A stretch of 53,920 nt of DNA from Chitinophagales bacterium. Its GTDB lineage: Bacteria; Bacteroidota; Bacteroidia; Chitinophagales; CAIOSU01. The notes under the pieces were generated by a model that ran no database searches, was not told the DNA's origin, and was given only the letters and a program-made list of their open reading frames with translations. Position 1 is the first letter of the stretch. Each line of letters opens with the position of its first letter. The stretch covers positions 1 through 53,920 of the forward strand of contig JAGYJT010000022.1 in assembly GCA_018401955.1 (NCBI GenBank). Reading direction: 5' to 3'. Of this stretch, positions 51,986 to 53,920 are shown in pieces. The translations under genes and the position numbers were made by a program.

Positions 51986-52165
51986 ATGGAAACAGAATTA
52001 AGATTGTTGGTTGGCGATAAGGATTTATTAGAAACAACCGTGTTGCCTTTTTATTGCGGAAAGGTTTCTACACATTGCGATATTTTTGCCGACTTTAAGG
52101 ATGTTTTATTGTGCAATTTGTTGATTTACAGTGATAATTACCTATTGGCTCGCTTTTTTCATTAG
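51986..52165 (+). CDS. Possible small protein (59 aa)
   Basis: An ATG at 51986 opens a 59-residue frame (METELRLLVGDKDLLETTVL and on) ending TAG at 52165. It is followed 28 bp later by the CsbD gene. No family is recognised. Cys and aromatic residues are frequent in its second half. It may be real, but there is no independent support. Confidence 0.3.
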   Translation: METELRLLVGDKDLLETTVLPFYCGKVSTHCDIFADFKDVLLCNLLIYSDNYLLARFFH

Positions 52166-52193
52166 CATAACCAAACCAAATAAAAAACTTGTT

Positions 52194-52385
52194 ATGAGTC
52201 ACGAGACATACAAAGGTAACTGGAATGTTATCAAAGGAAAATTGAAACAATCATATGCTAATCTTACCGAAGACGACGTGCAATACGCCGAGGGTAAAGA
52301 AGATGAGATGCTAGGCCGCATTCAGCAAAAAGTTGGCAAAACCAAGCAAGAAATCAAAGATCAAATTGATTCTTGGCTTAAGTAA
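52194..52385 (+). CDS. CsbD-family stress-response protein
   Basis: The 63-residue protein begins MSHETYKGNWNVIKGKLKQS and contains LTEDDVQYAEGKEDEMLGRI, the CsbD pattern (W-x-x-x-K-G-K, then D-L/V, then GK.DEL-G). CsbD proteins are small, highly charged and induced by general stress in many bacteria; the molecular function is unknown. An in-frame ATG 63 nt upstream (52131) adds an unlikely hydrophobic extension and is rejected. A strong terminator follows. Confidence 0.88.
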   Translation: MSHETYKGNWNVIKGKLKQSYANLTEDDVQYAEGKEDEMLGRIQQKVGKTKQEIKDQIDSWLK

Positions 52386-52410
52386 ACACTAACAACATTC
52401 TAAGACAGTG

Positions 52411-52445
52411 AGCCGAAACTGAAGCACTAAGCTTTGGTTTCGGCT
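52411..52445 (+). terminator. Terminator behind csbD-like gene
   Basis: AGCCGAAAC and GTTTCGGCT pair over 9 bp, with AAGC/GCTT inside, and are followed by five T. Confidence 0.9.
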
Positions 52446-52540
52446 TTTTGTTTGTTACGGTTTGGTTAATTTGTTACACTTTCGTGAACATTTTATTGAG
52501 GCTTTGTGCTATATTTAGTGCCTAATCCAAACCTCCTCGC

Positions 52541-53920
52541 ATGTTACGTTTATTGGTATTGCTCTGTTTTGCCCCACTTTTGGTATTTGCCCAAAACATT
52601 GATCGTGGGCCGGTTGTAGGCGGTGTAACTGATACTTCTGCTCGAATATACATCCGCACCGTTTTGCCTCAGCAATTTGTGTTGGAGTATAGTGATGATA
52701 GTACTTTCGCTTCCTTTTTGTCGAAACAAGTAGTTACAGATTCTGCCGGGTTTTTGGCCCGCATTACTCCATTAGATTCGTTGCAAGCAGCAACTAAATA
52801 CTGGTATCGGTTTAATTTTGGTGGGGTAGTAGATAGTGTAGCAGGTAGCTTCAAAACATTCCCTGTTCCGGGTACCAAAGGGCATTATAAAATTGTTGTG
52901 GCCTCTTGCAACTACAATGATAACGACCCTATTTTTGAGAGCGTTCGTGCCTTTGAGCCCGATGTGTTTTTGCATTTAGGTGATTGGGATTGGCCGCCTA
53001 ACCCGCTTGGTAACGACTATAACTTGTTTCCGGATAGGCGCGCCGAGTCGTTTGCAAGAAGATATAATGGCCGCATGATGCGAACCTATGTATTGCCCTT
53101 TACACCTATTGCCTATACGTATGATGATGACTACTCGTTTAACAACTCTGAAGGCTATACCTATCCACTGGATAGGGTTGATGTGATAAACGGAGAGGTG
53201 TTTAATCGTTTTATTACGGTGCCAATGGATTCAGGTATTAGGCGCGGTGCTATTGAGGCTTATCACGATTATTTTCCTGGCTACCCAATGCAGGATAGTG
53301 TGCATGGCATTTACCATGAATTTACACTTGGCAACATCGAGATATTTATGACCGATTGCCGGATGAACCTAGACCCTAAGTTTGATGCATTTGTATATGA
53401 TAGTGTAACCAATACTTGGTCATTCAGTCCGCCACCTGGTCATAGTATGCTAGGCGACACACAACGCCAATGGTTGATGGACGGGCTTGAAAACTCTGAT
53501 GCAGATTGGAAGTTGATAGGTAGTGGCGTGGTATTTAACCAACAGTATAAGCGCATATTGGATGTAGGGCTGCTGTTGCAGCAGTTGCAGTTTACCTTTG
53601 GCGGTGTAGCTGGCTCTGGTGGTACGTTAGCCGCCCAAATGGCCTATAACTGGATTGGTTATCCTGAAGATCAACAGCCGCTTATTGATGGTTATCAAAA
53701 TGGCACCATTAAAGATATATTGTTTATGAGTGGCGACAGCCACAGCTCGGTAATGGATGATGGTACCAATGCTGGTATACCAGAGGTTAACTCAAGCGGA
53801 TTGGCTGCTGGCGATGAGGGATTTTTAAATTACTATATTGACTCCGTGGGATCCTTATTGGGTTATCCTCCAGTTGCTGATAGTATGTGGAACGGTGGCG
53901 GTAATGGTGTGGGCAACCGC
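52541..53920 (+). CDS. PhoD-like alkaline phosphatase family protein, C-terminus beyond the edge
   Basis: From the ATG at 52541 the frame is open for 460 codons to the window edge. A signal peptide (LLVLLCFAPLLVFAQ) is followed by an Ig-like N-terminal domain (RGPVVGGVTDTSARIYIRTV). Metallophosphatase motifs follow: IVVASCNYNDNDP, VFLHLGDWDW, TPIAYTYDDDYSFNN, DTQRQWLMDGLENSDADWKL and DILFMSGDSHSSVM. This order fits the PhoD-like/alkaline phosphatase D family of calcium/iron-dependent phosphodiesterases and phosphomonoesterases. A T9SS C-terminal domain is likely but lies outside. Confidence 0.85.
   Translation, partial: MLRLLVLLCFAPLLVFAQNIDRGPVVGGVTDTSARIYIRTVLPQQFVLEYSDDSTFASFLSKQVVTDSAGFLARITPLDSLQAATKYWYRFNFGGVVDSVAGSFKTFPVPGTKGHYKIVVASCNYNDNDPIFESVRAFEPDVFLHLGDWDWPPNPLGNDYNLFPDRRAESFARRYNGRMMRTYVLPFTPIAYTYDDDYSFNNSEGYTYPLDRVDVINGEVFNRFITVPMDSGIRRGAIEAYHDYFPGYPMQDSVHGIYHEFTLGNIEIFMTDCRMNLDPKFDAFVYDSVTNTWSFSPPPGHSMLGDTQRQWLMDGLENSDADWKLIGSGVVFNQQYKRILDVGLLLQQLQFTFGGVAGSGGTLAAQMAYNWIGYPEDQQPLIDGYQNGTIKDILFMSGDSHSSVMDDGTNAGIPEVNSSGLAAGDEGFLNYYIDSVGSLLGYPPVADSMWNGGGNGVGNR

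Overview
The window looks like a chromosomal segment of a Bacteroidota bacterium. Several recognised genes have the promoter element TAnnTTTG just upstream, instead of sigma70-type boxes with Shine-Dalgarno leaders. It also encodes a lipase with a type IX secretion C-terminal domain, a TonB-dependent receptor, several lipoproteins, and DUF4412 and DUF6265 proteins. Genus and species cannot be read from the sequence.

Layout. 1-2.4 kb: the start of class I aldolase fbaB, a BtuF-like binding protein, a small unknown protein and a LolD-type ATPase. 2.5-7.3 kb: a cystathionine beta-synthase-like gene, a TonB-dependent receptor and rpe, all on the minus strand. All three are recognisable but broken by many indels and substitutions between about 3060 and 7076. 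Because both edges fall inside genes whose outer parts are clean, this is more likely a poorly corrected consensus than real decay. 7.6-16.1 kb: a SGNH hydrolase, a penicillin-acylase-type Ntn hydrolase, ruvX-def, and an envelope operon (LptF/G permease, PAP2 phosphatase, GT39 glycosyltransferase). 16.1-20.5 kb: a hypothetical protein, a Clp-N protein, ribD, an EamA transporter and a CpsB-like phosphatase. 20.5-29.3 kb: a collagen-like secreted protein, an RsmI-like methyltransferase, EI24 and SxtJ-like membrane proteins, a periplasmic-binding-like lipoprotein, guaA, DUF4412, MarR and DUF6265.

29.4-36.8 kb is the accessory part. The gene pbpC is followed by an AT-rich insert of unknown small genes, and behind the first two lies a second, diverged copy of the last 30 or so codons of pbpC. 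A 0.5 kb stretch of stacked palindromes and repeat words precedes lpdA. An IS element with 14-bp terminal inverted repeats sits 14 bp beyond the lpdA stop codon. Its transposase is frameshifted and a nested hairpin at one end probably stops transcription entering from lpdA.

36.8-53.9 kb: a PfkB kinase, umuC, tRNA-Asn, a choline module (betA convergent with a BCCT transporter), a T9SS lipase, an FTR1 iron permease with a palindromic operator candidate, a second SGNH hydrolase, a DECR-like reductase, a cytochrome P450, a paired diheme-cytochrome and beta-helix lipoprotein operon, a CsbD stress protein, and the beginning of a PhoD-like phosphatase.

The main themes are envelope biogenesis (LolD, LptF/G, PAP2, GT39, PBP1C), housekeeping genes that often appear to be transcribed without leaders, and repeat-rich intergenic regions. 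No CRISPR array, prophage or recognisable defence system is visible. The best candidates for something undescribed are the pbpC-linked insert, the cytochrome/beta-helix lipoprotein pair, the structured tail of the IS element, and the 124-bp repeat pair near 17.4 kb.
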